DNA of 64,000 nucleotides from Halobaculum gomorrense. Its GTDB lineage: Archaea > Halobacteriota > Halobacteria > Halobacteriales > Haloferacaceae. Below the pieces are notes generated by a model. It saw nothing but the letters and a program-made list of their open reading frames with translations, was not told the origin of the DNA and made no database searches. Of this stretch, positions 51,881 to 61,252 are shown piece by piece. Every line of letters starts with the position of its first letter. The first letter of the stretch is position 1. The stretch covers positions 62,001-126,000 of the forward strand of contig NZ_FQWV01000008.1 in NCBI RefSeq assembly GCF_900129775.1, in the 5' to 3' direction. A program made the translations under genes and the position numbers.

Positions 51881-52011
51881 GTGAACCCCCGAGTCCGCCC
51901 GGAGCAAAACCGTTCGGGAAGCGGTCGCGACCGGTCGGTGGCGGGTGTGGCCGTCCGGGGCGGGTGGGCGGAACCGACACGACTTAGCGGCCGCCGCCGT
52001 CACGCGGAGGT

Positions 52012-53232
52012 ATGACCGACACCGACGCCGCCGCGCTCGCCGAGCGCGTGCGCGAGGGCGACCTCCGACTGTACGAGTTGGAGAAGCACGCCGACGCCGA
52101 CACCGCCGCCGCCGCGCGACGCCTGCTCGTCGCGGAGCACTCCGGCGTCGACCTCTCGACAAGCGGCGCGTACGCCTTCGACGCGGCCGATGCCGAGTCG
52201 AACGTCGAGAACATGCTGGGCGCGATCCAGATCCCGCTCGGGGTCGTCGGCCCCGTCGAAATCCGCGGCGGGGCGCTCTCGGGCGAGCACTACCTCCCGA
52301 TGGCGACGACCGAGGGCGCGCTGCTCGCGTCGGTCAACCGCGGCTGTGCGGCGCTCACCACCGCCGGCGGCGCCGGCGCCCGCGTCCTCAAGAACCGGAT
52401 GACGCGCGCGCCGGCGTTCCGCGTCGCCGACGTGGCCGAGGCCGAGGCGCTGTCCTCGTGGGTGCGCGACAACGTCGGCGCGCTCCGGGAGGCCGCCGAG
52501 TCGACGACGAGCCACGGCGAACTGAAGGAGGCGACGCCGTACGTCGTCGGCAACACCGTCTTCGTCCGGTTCGGCTACGACACGAAGGACGCGATGGGGA
52601 TGAACATGGCCACCATCGCCACCGAGGAAGCCTGCGACGTGATCGAAGCCGAGACGACCGCCTCGCTCGTGGCGCTCTCGGGCAACCTCTGCACCGACAA
52701 GAAGCCCGCCGCGATCAACGCCGTGGAGGGGCGCGGGCGCACCGTCGCCGCCGACGTGAGCGTCCCCCGCGAAACCGTCGAAGGGACGCTGAAGACGACG
52801 CCCGAGGCCGTCGCGGAGGTGAACACCCGCAAGAACCTCGTCGGCTCGGCGAAGGCCGGCAGCCTCGGCTTCAACGCCCACGTCGCCAACAGCGTCGCCG
52901 CGATGTTCCTCGCCACGGGACAGGACGCCGCACAGGTCGTCGAGGGCGCCAACGCCATCACGACCGCGGAGGTCGACGGCGACGGTGACTTGTACGTCTC
53001 GGTCACGATCGCGTCGCTGGAGGTGGGCACCGTCGGCGGCGGGACGACGCTCCCAACCCAGTCGGAGGCGCTGGACGTGCTCGGGATCCGCGGCGGCGGC
53101 GACCCCGCCGGCAGCAACGCCGACGCGCTCGCGGAGGCGGTGGCGGTCGCGGCGCTGGCGGGCGAACTCTCGCTGCTGTCGGCGCTGGCCTCTCGCAACC
53201 TCTCGTCGGCGCACGCCAGCCTCGGACGGTAA
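52012..53232 (+). CDS. hmgA: HMG-CoA reductase (class I)
   Basis: A 406-residue NADPH-dependent enzyme that turns HMG-CoA to mevalonate, the committed step for archaeal lipids and carotenoids, and the target of statins. Family motifs: ENMLGAIQIPLGVVGP, PMATTEGALLASVNRGC (catalytic Glu), GYDTKDAMGMNMATI, LCTDKKPAAINAVEGRG (catalytic Lys) and TVGGGTTLPTQ. The catalytic His region near the C terminus reads RNLSSAHASLGR. The ATG at 52012 has GACTTAGCG about 30 bases upstream. HMG-CoA synthase is at the left edge of the window. Downstream are three short direct repeats. Confidence 0.95.
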   Translation: MTDTDAAALAERVREGDLRLYELEKHADADTAAAARRLLVAEHSGVDLSTSGAYAFDAADAESNVENMLGAIQIPLGVVGPVEIRGGALSGEHYLPMATTEGALLASVNRGCAALTTAGGAGARVLKNRMTRAPAFRVADVAEAEALSSWVRDNVGALREAAESTTSHGELKEATPYVVGNTVFVRFGYDTKDAMGMNMATIATEEACDVIEAETTASLVALSGNLCTDKKPAAINAVEGRGRTVAADVSVPRETVEGTLKTTPEAVAEVNTRKNLVGSAKAGSLGFNAHVANSVAAMFLATGQDAAQVVEGANAITTAEVDGDGDLYVSVTIASLEVGTVGGGTTLPTQSEALDVLGIRGGGDPAGSNADALAEAVAVAALAGELSLLSALASRNLSSAHASLGR

Positions 53233-53700
53233 GCGCCGTCGCCGGAAGGGGTGGCCCCCGAACGCTGTCGGTACCGCGACCCCCCGAACGCTGTCGGCAC
53301 TACCTCGAACGCTGTCGGCACCGCTACCGCTGTCGAGCGCCGTCGCGAGCGCCCGGATCGCCCACACCGCGTGCCGCCGGATCCGCAGCGGGTCGCCCCA
53401 CAAGTGCGCTGCCATTGGCGTCTGGACCGCGGCCGCGGCGAGCAGGAACTCGCCGACTGCGGGGTGGACGTACACCCACGCCGCGATTCCGGTCGTCTCC
53501 TCCCACACGAGCAGCGCGTACGCCGCCGCGCCGTGCATCGTCAGGAACACCCCAAGCAGCGAGACGAACGCCGCGAGAAACAGGAACCCGGCGTACGGCG
53601 GCGGGTCGGCCGTCGCGGCGCCGGATTGGAGCGGTAACGCGAGCGGAACGCGGAACGTCCCGGCGGCCTCGACGGTGGCGACCGCCGATTCCGCGAACAT
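53233..53700 (-). CDS. Small membrane protein, 3' end undefined
   Basis: From ATG 53700 the frame encodes a plausible membrane protein: polar start MFAESAVATVEAAGTFRVPL, helix YAGFLFLAAFVSLLGVFLTM, helix AAYALLVWEETTGIAAWVYV and amphipathic segment AVGEFLLAAAAVQTPMAAHLWGD, to about residue 120. After that it has low-complexity repeats made by the CGAACGCTGTCGG copies (DSVRGSADSVRG) and then runs without a stop to 52000, antisense to the whole hmgA gene. I take the first ~125-155 residues as the real product and regard the rest as a shadow. No family recognised. A frameshift or lost stop is possible. Confidence 0.4.
53260..53318. repeat. Three copies of CGAACGCTGTCGG after hmgA
   Basis: The 13-mer CGAACGCTGTCGG occurs at 53260-53272, 53285-53297 and 53306-53318, with a degenerate fourth (CCGCTGTCGAG) further on. 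Spacing is 25 and 21 bases. They lie between the stop of hmgA and the convergent membrane ORF. Confidence 0.7.
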
Positions 53701-53748
53701 TCACATAGTCGGACTGGTCCGCTATTCGATATGAACACTCCGACGCCG

Positions 53749-54273
53749 TTACAGAAGTCGATACTCACCGCGCGACTCGGTCGCCTCGCCGCGGCGCGCC
53801 AGCCGGTCGAGGATGTCGCGCGCCGCCTCGGCGGGGACGCCGTGGTCGGTCGCGTACGCGACGACGGCCTCCTCGGTCGTGTTCCCCTCGCGGATGGCGT
53901 CGCGGACGACCTCGTCGCGCGAGCGTGACCCGCCGCCGTCGTCCGCACCGGCGGCCGCGACCGCGTCGGCGTCGAGCCCCGAGTCCTCGAGGTACTCGCG
54001 GTCGTCGACGGCGCCCTCGAAGCCGTCCAGTTCGCGCTCCAACTCGGCGACCGTGCCCGCGTCTTCGAACGCTTCCGAGTGCCCGCGCTTGTCGGCGAGG
54101 AGCGTCGCCCGCGCCTGCGCGGCGGCCGCGCGGTCGTCGGACTCGTAGAAGCGCTTCAATCGCGCGGTCGGGTGTCGCGTGCCGCACCGCGGGCAGATCG
54201 CCGAGTCCTGTCCGTCGGGGTCCGAGACGAGCCAGTAGGTGCCGCAGGAGCGACAGCCGACGACCGCGTACAT
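53749..54273 (-). CDS. DUF5817-like zinc ribbon and winged-helix protein
   Basis: A 174-residue protein. The start MYAVVGCRSCGTYWLVSD with SAICPRCGTRH forms a zinc ribbon (two CxxC pairs). A long, charged, helical linker with an arginine-rich part follows, then a C-terminal winged-helix-like segment (AVVAYATDHGVPAEAARDIL ... RRGEATESRGEYRLL). From memory this matches the haloarchaeal DUF5817 proteins of unknown function. DNA or RNA binding is likely. The gene is convergent with nothing close; its start is 150 bases from a cupin gene on the other strand. Confidence 0.82.
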   Translation of the reverse strand: MYAVVGCRSCGTYWLVSDPDGQDSAICPRCGTRHPTARLKRFYESDDRAAAAQARATLLADKRGHSEAFEDAGTVAELERELDGFEGAVDDREYLEDSGLDADAVAAAGADDGGGSRSRDEVVRDAIREGNTTEEAVVAYATDHGVPAEAARDILDRLARRGEATESRGEYRLL

Positions 54274-54422
54274 GACGACCGCTTGCTCGCCATCGGAATT
54301 GAACCTTGCCTCCGGCGACCGATCGGTCGGGGCGCGATCGGACCGGGGCGCCCCGTGGGCGCGGCGAGTCTCGTCGCCGTGGCGCCCGCGGAACTAAGGT
54401 GGTCGCAGTCGGCGGGGTCCGT

Positions 54423-54764
54423 ATGGAGCGCGAACGGCACGACCCGAGCGCGGACACGGAGGCGGTTCACGGCGTCCACCTGGCACAGTTGGCTGCGGGC
54501 GCGGAGACGAGCGTCCAGCACTTCTCGATCGAACCGGGTGCGGAGGTGCCGGCCCACAGCCACCGCCACGAGCAGGCGGGCTACATCACGGCCGGCGCGT
54601 TGACGTTCGTTCTCGCCGACGGTGAGGAGGTCGTCTGCGAGGCCGGCGACTCGTACGTCCTCGCCGGCGAGGAGGTCCACGGCGCCGAGAACAGGGGCGA
54701 CGAGCGGGTGGAGGGCGTCGACATCTTCAGCCCCCCGCGGACGGACCCCGACTGGCAGGAGTAG
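54423..54764 (+). CDS. Cupin-domain protein
   Basis: A 113-residue single cupin barrel. The metal-binding motif 1 is PAHSHRHEQAGYITAGALTF, with three His and one Glu candidates, and motif 2 is AGDSYVLAGEEVHGAEN. Such small cupins bind a metal and act as isomerases, dioxygenases or ligand sensors; this one has no further clues. Start ATG 54423. It is convergent with the DUF6149 gene, with 40 bases between stops. Confidence 0.88.
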   Translation: MERERHDPSADTEAVHGVHLAQLAAGAETSVQHFSIEPGAEVPAHSHRHEQAGYITAGALTFVLADGEEVVCEAGDSYVLAGEEVHGAENRGDERVEGVDIFSPPRTDPDWQE

Positions 54765-54804
54765 CCGAGAGCGGGGCGACCGCGGCGCGGGGCCGGCCGC
54801 GGGC

Positions 54805-55425
54805 TCAGTCGGCGCGCACCTCGGCGTCGGCGTCGCCGTCGAGGTCATCCTCGTCGACGCCGGGCGCAGCGGTCACGTCGACCTCGTCGGGCTCCTCGGC
54901 GCCGCCGACGTGCATCTCGCCGTCGTCGTCCTCGACGTACGCGTCGTCGGCGAAGCCGGCGACGGCGTTCTCGAACTCGCCGTCGGCCATGCGGTCTGGC
55001 GTGGCCGGCGCGTCCGCGACGCCGTCGGCGGGGCGGAACTCGCCCAACGGGTCGTCGATGGTGATCCCGTGGCGCTCGAAGAACTCCTCGTAGCGGCGGT
55101 AGTGCTGTTCCAACTCGTCGCTGGGGATCTCCATCATCTCCGCCCAGCCGTGGGTGAAGAAGTCGAAGTTGGCCTGCACGTGGGTGATCTCGCGAGCCTC
55201 CGCCTCGGGGTAGCCGGCCTCCAGCGCGGCGACGTAGGTGTCCATCGTCGCGTCGAAGAAGTCGTCGAGGTGCGCGCGGCGCTCCTCCCGGCGGTCCTCG
55301 TCGGCCTTGTTGAGGAAGATGTCCGTGTGCATGTCGACGAGCCTGTCGTTGACGTAGCCGCCGACGACCGGCGTGGTGAGCGCGCGCTTGGCGGCCCAGT
55401 GGCGGACGTTCTGCCGGAGCTTCAT
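54805..55425 (-). CDS. DUF6149 family protein
   Basis: A 206-residue, soluble, mainly helical acidic protein. The N-terminal part is basic and conserved-looking (MKLRQNVRHWAAKRALTTPV), followed by LVDMHTDIFLNKADEDRREE and a segment with aromatic residues (NFDFFTHGWAEMMEIPSDEL). The last 60 residues are acidic low complexity. From memory it is the haloarchaeal DUF6149 group with unknown function. It has a long non-coding upstream region (55426-55681) shared with the divergent FAD oxidoreductase gene, in which I see only the TATA-like CACATTAACC of that gene. Confidence 0.75.
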   Translation of the reverse strand: MKLRQNVRHWAAKRALTTPVVGGYVNDRLVDMHTDIFLNKADEDRREERRAHLDDFFDATMDTYVAALEAGYPEAEAREITHVQANFDFFTHGWAEMMEIPSDELEQHYRRYEEFFERHGITIDDPLGEFRPADGVADAPATPDRMADGEFENAVAGFADDAYVEDDDGEMHVGGAEEPDEVDVTAAPGVDEDDLDGDADAEVRAD

Positions 55426-55681
55426 ACCCGTCGTTGGGGTCGGATTCCCTTGAATGTGCGGCGAGGATGCGGCCGCGCGACGGCCCGGCGAAGACAGCGG
55501 GTCGACGAAGCGAGCAACTGCGAGGCGACCGACGGCGATCGAGTCGCTCGGGCGGCGCGCGACACCTCGATATGCTGTTCTCCTTGTTGTCCTAGAAGAC
55601 TGCAGAATGCCCTTGATACGTACCCTCGTGAATCCTCACGTCGATAGCAACCCACATTAACCCCGAATCCGAATCCCCGGT

Positions 55682-56926
55682 ATGAGCGAGTCGTTCGTCA
55701 TCATCGGTGACGGAATCGCGGGTAGTTCCGCCGCCGAAACCCTCCGGGAGGAGGCGCCCGACGCCGACATCACCGTGATCACAGACGAGGGCGAAGCCCT
55801 CTACAATCGCATCCTCATCAAGGAGTTCGCCAAGGGGAAGCTCCCCGAGGCCCCGATCTCCATCCACGACGACGGGTGGTACGAGGAGCGCAACATCGAC
55901 CTCGAACTGAACACGCTCGTCGTCGACATCCGGGTCGACGAGCACGAGGTCGAGACCCACGAGGGCGACGTACTGGGGTACGATAAGCTGCTGTTGGCGG
56001 TCGGCGGCACGCCCCAACAGCTTCCCGTCGAGGGAAGCGACGCCGACGGCGTCCACCACTTCTGGACGTTCCAGGACGCCCGCCGCATCCGCGAGTCCGC
56101 CGAGTCCGCCGAGGAGGCCGTCATCGTCGGGGCGGGCCTGCTCGGCATCGACCTGGCGGCGATCTGCGGCGCCCAAGACATCGCGGGCAAGTACCTCATG
56201 CGCGGGAACTCTTGGTGGCGGTACGCGCTCAACGAGGAGGGCGCGGAGATCATGCACGAGGCGATGCGCGAGCGCGGCGTCGAGCCCGTCTTCGACTCCG
56301 GAGTCGATCACTTCGAGACCGACGAGGACGGCCACGTGACGGCCGCGGTCGATCCCAACGGCGACCGCTACGAGGCCGACTTTGCGGGCGTCGCCATCGG
56401 GCTGAACCTCAACACCGAACTCGTCGAGGACACGCCCATCGAGACGGACGACGGCATCGTCGTCGACCAGTACATGCAGACGATCGACGAGGATGTGTTC
56501 GCGGCGGGCGACATCACCCGCTTCCACGACGTGATCCTCGGCGAACAGGCCCAGAACGGCGCGTGGGGGAGCGCCAAAGAGCAGGGAACCATCGCCGCGA
56601 AGAACATGCTCGAGTACGGGGCCGCGGAGTTCCGCTGGGTCTCCTCGTACTCCATCACCCACTTCGACTTCCCGTTCCTCTCGTTTGGCCACCCGACGCT
56701 GGGCGACGACGAGGTCATGCGCTCGTTCGGCGACGACGAGTGGCGCCGCCTCGCGCTGAAGGACGGCAAGATCGTCGGCGGCGTGCTCATCGGCAACCTC
56801 GCGCCCCAGTCGGCGTACAAGCAGCTCATGCGCGAGCAGGTCGACGTGAGCGGGCAGAAGGACATCCTCATGACAGAGGGCTTCTCGGTCGACGACCTCG
56901 GAGTCGAGGACGCGGCGGCGGAGTAA
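55682..56926 (+). CDS. FAD/NAD(P)-dependent oxidoreductase
   Basis: A 414-residue pyridine-nucleotide-disulfide-type flavoprotein. FAD-binding loop IGDGIAGSSAAETLREE at the N terminus; NAD(P)-binding loop AVIVGAGLLGIDLAAICG around residue 145; FAD C-terminal loop VFAAGDITRFH. There is no redox CxxC, so it is more like NirB N-terminal domain or rubredoxin reductases than disulfide reductases. Its electron acceptor is unknown; no rubredoxin gene is adjacent. ATG 55682 with CACATTAACC about 30 bases upstream. The C-terminal 100 residues (ITHFDFPFLSFGHPTLG) are a separate small domain. Confidence 0.9.
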   Translation: MSESFVIIGDGIAGSSAAETLREEAPDADITVITDEGEALYNRILIKEFAKGKLPEAPISIHDDGWYEERNIDLELNTLVVDIRVDEHEVETHEGDVLGYDKLLLAVGGTPQQLPVEGSDADGVHHFWTFQDARRIRESAESAEEAVIVGAGLLGIDLAAICGAQDIAGKYLMRGNSWWRYALNEEGAEIMHEAMRERGVEPVFDSGVDHFETDEDGHVTAAVDPNGDRYEADFAGVAIGLNLNTELVEDTPIETDDGIVVDQYMQTIDEDVFAAGDITRFHDVILGEQAQNGAWGSAKEQGTIAAKNMLEYGAAEFRWVSSYSITHFDFPFLSFGHPTLGDDEVMRSFGDDEWRRLALKDGKIVGGVLIGNLAPQSAYKQLMREQVDVSGQKDILMTEGFSVDDLGVEDAAAE

Positions 56927-57027
56927 CGGGCGACACCTGACCGGTCGGGTCCGTTCCGTTACTCCCGTACACTTCTCCGCCAGCGGCGGCGACTCTACGC
57001 CGTCTCACACGATCAAGTAACGTTTAT

Positions 57028-57378
57028 GTGGGTTATTGCCATGCATCACTGAACGACTCGGAACTGACGGTGCGTCGCGTCGGATCCGTCTCCGACGAGG
57101 CGACGCTTCGGCACGTCAATCAGTTGAGCGATCGCACGCGGACCCACTTTCACGCGCTGATCGCAGGCGAACGGCAGTCGGTCCCCGACCTCGCCCCTGG
57201 AGAGGTCGTGGTGCAGACGTCGTACTACCGGGTCGTCGAATCCGACCGGAGCGGGCGGGTAGCCGACGCCCCGGCCGCAGGCGAGGGACCGTCGGTCGCA
57301 CCGGACAGCGGCCAGCGACCGACCGGAAGTGAACGACCGGACCGACACCGTTTTCGGCGCCACTCTCGGAGTACGCCC
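57028..57378 (+). other. In-frame conserved-looking N-terminal segment before the DUF7124 gene
   Basis: The frame of the next gene stays open back to GTG 57028. Residues encoded by about 57070-57250 (VRRVGSVSDEATLRHVNQLS ... VVVQTSYYRVVESD) look like a folded protein, not shadow sequence. GTTTATG at 57022-57028 is a TATA-like box, which would give a start near GTG 57070. It then passes into a low-complexity linker. Either this is a small gene whose stop is missing and fuses to the next one, or the two form one protein. Confidence 0.45.
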
Positions 57379-57795
57379 ATGGATGGCGGCGGTTCGAGCG
57401 ACATGACACTCGCCTTTGAGTTGGACGCGCTGAAGTCGTTGGCCGACCCGAACACGGTGTTCAACGACGCGCGCGGGTGGACCGAGTACGTCGGCGTGGT
57501 CTCCGAGAAGCCCACGTACGTCGTCACCAACTTCACCCGGAAGCACCGCGTCCGGCAGGACTTCTTCTCGGGCCCCCGCGGCGTGGCCGAGTCGCTGGAG
57601 AACGTGAAGCGCCAGTTCGACACCGACCGCCACGTGTTCGTCGGCACGACCGATGAGGACCGCGCGGTCGCCGAGGAGACTGGCTGGGAGTTCCTCCCGT
57701 TGACGCAGGCGGCGGAGTCCGCCGGCTGGACGACGACCGACCCCGACGAGGAGTCCGACCCCTTCGCCGACGACGCGCGCGACGACTGGCCGTAG
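57379..57795 (+). CDS. DUF7124 domain protein
   Basis: A 138-residue, acidic protein. The start MDGGGSSDMTLAFELDALKS and the segment YVGVVSEKPTYVVTNFTRKH match, from memory, haloarchaeal DUF7124 proteins, whose function is unknown. Its C-terminal 15 residues are an acidic tail. The start at 57379 is preferred from the family N terminus, but the same frame continues upstream with another protein-like segment. A ribosome site or TATA box for 57379 itself is weak (CCGTTTTCGG about 30 bases upstream). It lies 67 bases upstream of mptA on the same strand. Confidence 0.75.
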   Translation: MDGGGSSDMTLAFELDALKSLADPNTVFNDARGWTEYVGVVSEKPTYVVTNFTRKHRVRQDFFSGPRGVAESLENVKRQFDTDRHVFVGTTDEDRAVAEETGWEFLPLTQAAESAGWTTTDPDEESDPFADDARDDWP

Positions 57796-57862
57796 ACGCG
57801 CGACCTCGATCTTCAGGTTTCGAAACCACTAATCAGCGTCGACCCTTGGGAATAGCTACTCA

Positions 57863-58789
57863 ATGAGTCACCAGTTGCCGGACGTGCAGGCCAGCCGGCC
57901 GGACGTCTCCGTCGGACTGAGCCAGGTCGGGGTGACCGGCGTCGACAAGCTCGTGAAGATCGACCGCGGCGACCAGCGGCCGTGGGTGTTCATGGCGGAG
58001 TTCTCCGTGTTCGTCGACCTCCCCAGAGAGCGCAAGGGGATCGACATGAGCCGGAACATGGAGGTCATCGACGAGGTGCTGGAGGCGGCGACGCGGGAGG
58101 AGGCGTACCGCATCGAGGACGTCTGCGGCGACGCCGCCGAACGCCTGCTCGCGAAACACGACTACACGACGACCGCTGAGATCGAGATGACCGCCGAACT
58201 GGCGACCCGCGAGGACACCCCCGCGTCCGGTCGCGAGACGCAGTCCACGTTCACGGTCGTTGCCAGCGCGGTCGCCGACGACGACGGCACTCGCGAGGAG
58301 ATCGGCGCCGAGGTGACCGGCATGACCGTCTGTCCGTGCTCGCAGGGCATGTCCGAGTCGCGCGCCCGCGAGAAGCTCGACGACCTCGGGGTCGACGACG
58401 AGACCGCCGAGGAGTTTCTCGACGCCGTCCCACAGCCGGGCCACTCCCAGCGCGGGCACGCCACGCTCACGTTCACCGCCGACGGCTCCCCGGATGTCGA
58501 TCTGCTCGACGTGATCGACACCGCCCGCGACGCGATGTCCGCGCGGATCTACAACTACGCCAAGCGTCCCGACGAGGACCACATGACGTATCGGGCGCAC
58601 GCCGACGCCAAGTTCGTCGAGGACTGTGTCCGCGCGCTCGCCGAGGACGTGGTCGACGAGTACGACCACCTCTCCGACGACGTGGTCGTCCACATGAAGC
58701 AGTCCAACGACGAGTCCATCCACCAGCACAACGCTCACGCCGAGCGCGAGGTCAGCATGGGCACCCTTCGCGAAGAGCTCGGGGAGTAG
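57863..58789 (+). CDS. mptA: GTP cyclohydrolase MptA (FolE2 family)
   Basis: A 308-residue iron-dependent GTP cyclohydrolase of the type IB/FolE2 superfamily. Archaeal MptA makes dihydroneopterin 2',3'-cyclic phosphate, the first step to tetrahydrofolate-like or methanopterin cofactors. Metal-binding residues: Cys in the [11 protein letters not shown] motif, Glu in [12 protein letters not shown] region and His in the [10 protein letters not shown] segment. It is a full-length member (about 300 residues). ATG 57863 with CCACTAATC about 32 bases upstream. Its stop is 6 bases from the convergent TrmB-like gene's stop. Confidence 0.94.
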   Translation: MSHQLPDVQASRPDVSVGLSQVGVTGVDKLVKIDRGDQRPWVFMAEFSVFVDLPRERKGIDMSRNMEVIDEVLEAATREEAYRIEDVCGDAAERLLAKHDYTTTAEIEMTAELATREDTPASGRETQSTFTVVASAVADDDGTREEIGAEVTGMTVCPCSQGMSESRAREKLDDLGVDDETAEEFLDAVPQPGHSQRGHATLTFTADGSPDVDLLDVIDTARDAMSARIYNYAKRPDEDHMTYRAHADAKFVEDCVRALAEDVVDEYDHLSDDVVVHMKQSNDESIHQHNAHAEREVSMGTLREELGE

Positions 58790-58795
58790 CCACGG

Positions 58796-59599
58796 TCACA
58801 GCCCCAGGGGCGACGCCTCGCTCCAGCGCTCGCGGAACGTCCGGCGAACGTCGCCCGCGAACTCCGGGTCTTTCAGGTCGATCATCGCGAACGACTCCTC
58901 GGGGTCGACCGGACTCGGCACCTCCATGCACACCTCCGCATCGTCGACGAGCGTGAACGTTCCGCGCAGCCCCGAGGCGGTCCGGACCTCGAAGTTCGGG
59001 TGGTCGGCCATGCGGTCGAAGTACCGGTCGCCGACGCTCTCGGGGAGCTGCGCGGGGAGCTCCTCAGATAACAGCAGCGACACCTCGACGCCCCGTTCGA
59101 GCGCCGCCTCCAGCTCCTCGGCGACCGCCTCGCCCACGTCGCCGATGTCCAGCCCGGACGCGGGCGCGGCGGCGATCATCACGACGCGTTCGTCGGCCGC
59201 AGACAGGCGTTCGAGCAGCAGGTCGGCGGTCTCCTCGGGGCCGAGCGCGGCCGTCCAGAACTGCTCGGCCGGCGGCTCGCCCGCCTCCAACTCCGCCGAC
59301 AGCTCGTCGACGACCGCCGCGTACTGCTCGGCCTGCTCGTCGAGCTCGCGCCGCTTCTCCTCCAGCAGCCGATCGAGGGCGGCGTCGGGCTCGACCGCGA
59401 GGTACTTCTTCGGGCGACTGGCGGCCTGACTGCGGGCGAGCCGGTGCCGTTCGAGGCTGTTGAGCACGTCGTACACCCGGCCCATCGGCACGCCGCTGGC
59501 GTCGGACAACTCCTTGGCGGTTGCCGGTCCCACGTCGAGCAGCGATCGGTACGCGCGAGACTCGTACTCCGAGAGCCCCAAGTCGCGAAGGTCGGCCAT
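58796..59599 (-). CDS. TrmB-family transcriptional regulator
   Basis: A 267-residue sugar-sensing-type archaeal regulator. The N-terminal winged helix is MADLRDLGLSEYESRAYRSL with ELSDASGVPMGRVYDVLNSL as recognition helix, then a coiled coil (LEEKRRELDEQAEQYAAVVD) for dimerisation, and a C-terminal effector domain with ERVVMIAAAPASGL typical of TrmB-like proteins. In Haloferax and Halobacterium TrmB controls gluconeogenesis and glycolysis; this may be another paralogue. Start ATG 59599; a TGTTTTTCAT box lies 25 bases upstream. A longer 13-codon extension is not conserved. Confidence 0.88.
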   Translation of the reverse strand: MADLRDLGLSEYESRAYRSLLDVGPATAKELSDASGVPMGRVYDVLNSLERHRLARSQAASRPKKYLAVEPDAALDRLLEEKRRELDEQAEQYAAVVDELSAELEAGEPPAEQFWTAALGPEETADLLLERLSAADERVVMIAAAPASGLDIGDVGEAVAEELEAALERGVEVSLLLSEELPAQLPESVGDRYFDRMADHPNFEVRTASGLRGTFTLVDDAEVCMEVPSPVDPEESFAMIDLKDPEFAGDVRRTFRERWSEASPLGL

Positions 59600-59686
59600 A
59601 CCCGCCACAGGAACCGCGGGATGAAAAACACACTCCACGTTTATCGAGAACTCCGCCGGAGATTCGGTGTCCGCGCCCGACGGTCC

Positions 59687-61252
59687 TCACTCGGCCGCGT
59701 CAGCGACTTGCTGCATGAGCGCGTCGGGCGACTCGGCGGGGTCGGCGTCGCGGCCCCGGAGCGCGGCCGCGCCGTCGGGCGCGCGGTCGCTTTCGGGGAC
59801 GACGACCTTCTCGTGGTCGGCGACGCGGAGCGCGGCGCGGTGGAGATCGGACCCGACGGGCGCGCCCACGTCGACGACGAGCGGATCGCGGGTGAGCCGC
59901 GCCGCGACGGCGCCGTAGCCGGCCACCTGCGCGCCCATGCGCTCTGTCGCACCGGCGAAGGCGCCGACCGCGGCCTCTGCGCGCTCGCGGTAGGCGTCCT
60001 CGCCGACGATCGCAGCCAGGTCGACGAGCGCGTCCGCGAACTCGACGACGCCGTCGATGGGGCGCAGCGGCCGATCGAGCAGCCCTACACCCGCGGCCGG
60101 CCCGTCGCGGAAGGCGTCGGCGTCGCCGAGCACGTCGATCGCGCGGTCGGCGACCGCGCGGGCGACATCGGCGCCGTCGCCGAGCACGGACTCCGCGGTG
60201 CAGAACGCGGCGGTGACGCGAGCGACGTCCTCCAGAAGGTCGGTCTCGGCGTCGTCGGCGTCGAGATGACGGACGGTACCGTCGTCATCGACGAGCGTCT
60301 TCCGGAGGTACGCGAGCGCGTTCTCGCCGGACTCGCGCGCGCGCTCGTCGTCCGTGTATGCCGCGAGCGTGAGCAGCGCGTCCGCCGCGAGGGCGTTGCC
60401 GCCGGCGTAGGCGGCGAGGTCGGTTCGCTCCCCGTCGGGACCGACGCTCGCGCCGTAGGCGAACCCCGACCAGAGGTCGTCGTCGAGGAACGCGCGGATC
60501 GCGTCGGCGACCTCGCGGTACGCCTCGTCGCCGGTGTAGAGGTAGGCGTTGGCGAATGCGCGGAGGACGCCGGCGTCGTCGGCGAGCAGCTTCTCGCGGG
60601 CCGGATCCGACCAGTCGCGCGCGGCGGCGTAGCGGAAGACGCCGCCGTCGTCGTCGACGAGGTTGCGCTCGATCGCGTCGAGCGTCTGGGTCGCTTTGTA
60701 GCGGTCGCGCTTGAGCGCGAACTCGACCGTCCGCGGTATGGGGAACTTCGCGTCGTCGCCCCAGCCGGCGAACTCGGGGTCCCACTGCGCGTCGAGTTGG
60801 CCCGCGAGGTGTTCCTCGATGGCAGTCGTCACCGGACCGCTCGGCGTCTCGTTCCCGGCGAGCGCGCGCGGGACGCGCCCGGCGTCCTCGCCGCGGCCGT
60901 CCCACGTCTCGCGGACGCGGTCGAGCACCGATCGGAAGCCGTCGGGCCCGAGGTACGTCGCGCCGGTGAGCAGCTCGCCCGACGGGGTCGCAAACACGGT
61001 GGAGGGGAATCCGCCCATGTTGTATCGCTCGCGAACGCGGGGTTCGCGGTCAACGTCCACCTTCACCGGGACGAAGCCGTCGTTGACGTTGGCCGCGATG
61101 CGCGGCTCGCCAAACGTCTCGACGAGCATCCGGTGACAGTCGTCGCACCACGGCGCCGTCAGGAACAGCAGCACCGGCTGGCCCGTCCGCTCGGCCTCCG
61201 CGAACGCGTCGTCTCCCCACTCGCGCCACTGGACGCGCGTGTCGTCGGTCAT
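59687..61252 (-). CDS. Thioredoxin-domain/DUF255 protein (YyaL-like)
   Basis: A 521-residue protein. The N-terminal domain is thioredoxin-like with WCDDCHRM as redox site (a CxxC variant) and cis-proline NMGGFPSTVFATPSG. The remaining 400 residues belong to the six-hairpin glycosidase-like superfamily (DUF255/YyaL), with helical hairpins. YyaL is the human spermatogenesis-associated SSP411 relative and its role is unknown. ATG 61252 has ACTTTACC about 30 bases upstream. Length is shorter than bacterial YyaL (about 680), perhaps lacking some repeats. Confidence 0.87.
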   Translation of the reverse strand: MTDDTRVQWREWGDDAFAEAERTGQPVLLFLTAPWCDDCHRMLVETFGEPRIAANVNDGFVPVKVDVDREPRVRERYNMGGFPSTVFATPSGELLTGATYLGPDGFRSVLDRVRETWDGRGEDAGRVPRALAGNETPSGPVTTAIEEHLAGQLDAQWDPEFAGWGDDAKFPIPRTVEFALKRDRYKATQTLDAIERNLVDDDGGVFRYAAARDWSDPAREKLLADDAGVLRAFANAYLYTGDEAYREVADAIRAFLDDDLWSGFAYGASVGPDGERTDLAAYAGGNALAADALLTLAAYTDDERARESGENALAYLRKTLVDDDGTVRHLDADDAETDLLEDVARVTAAFCTAESVLGDGADVARAVADRAIDVLGDADAFRDGPAAGVGLLDRPLRPIDGVVEFADALVDLAAIVGEDAYRERAEAAVGAFAGATERMGAQVAGYGAVAARLTRDPLVVDVGAPVGSDLHRAALRVADHEKVVVPESDRAPDGAAALRGRDADPAESPDALMQQVADAAE

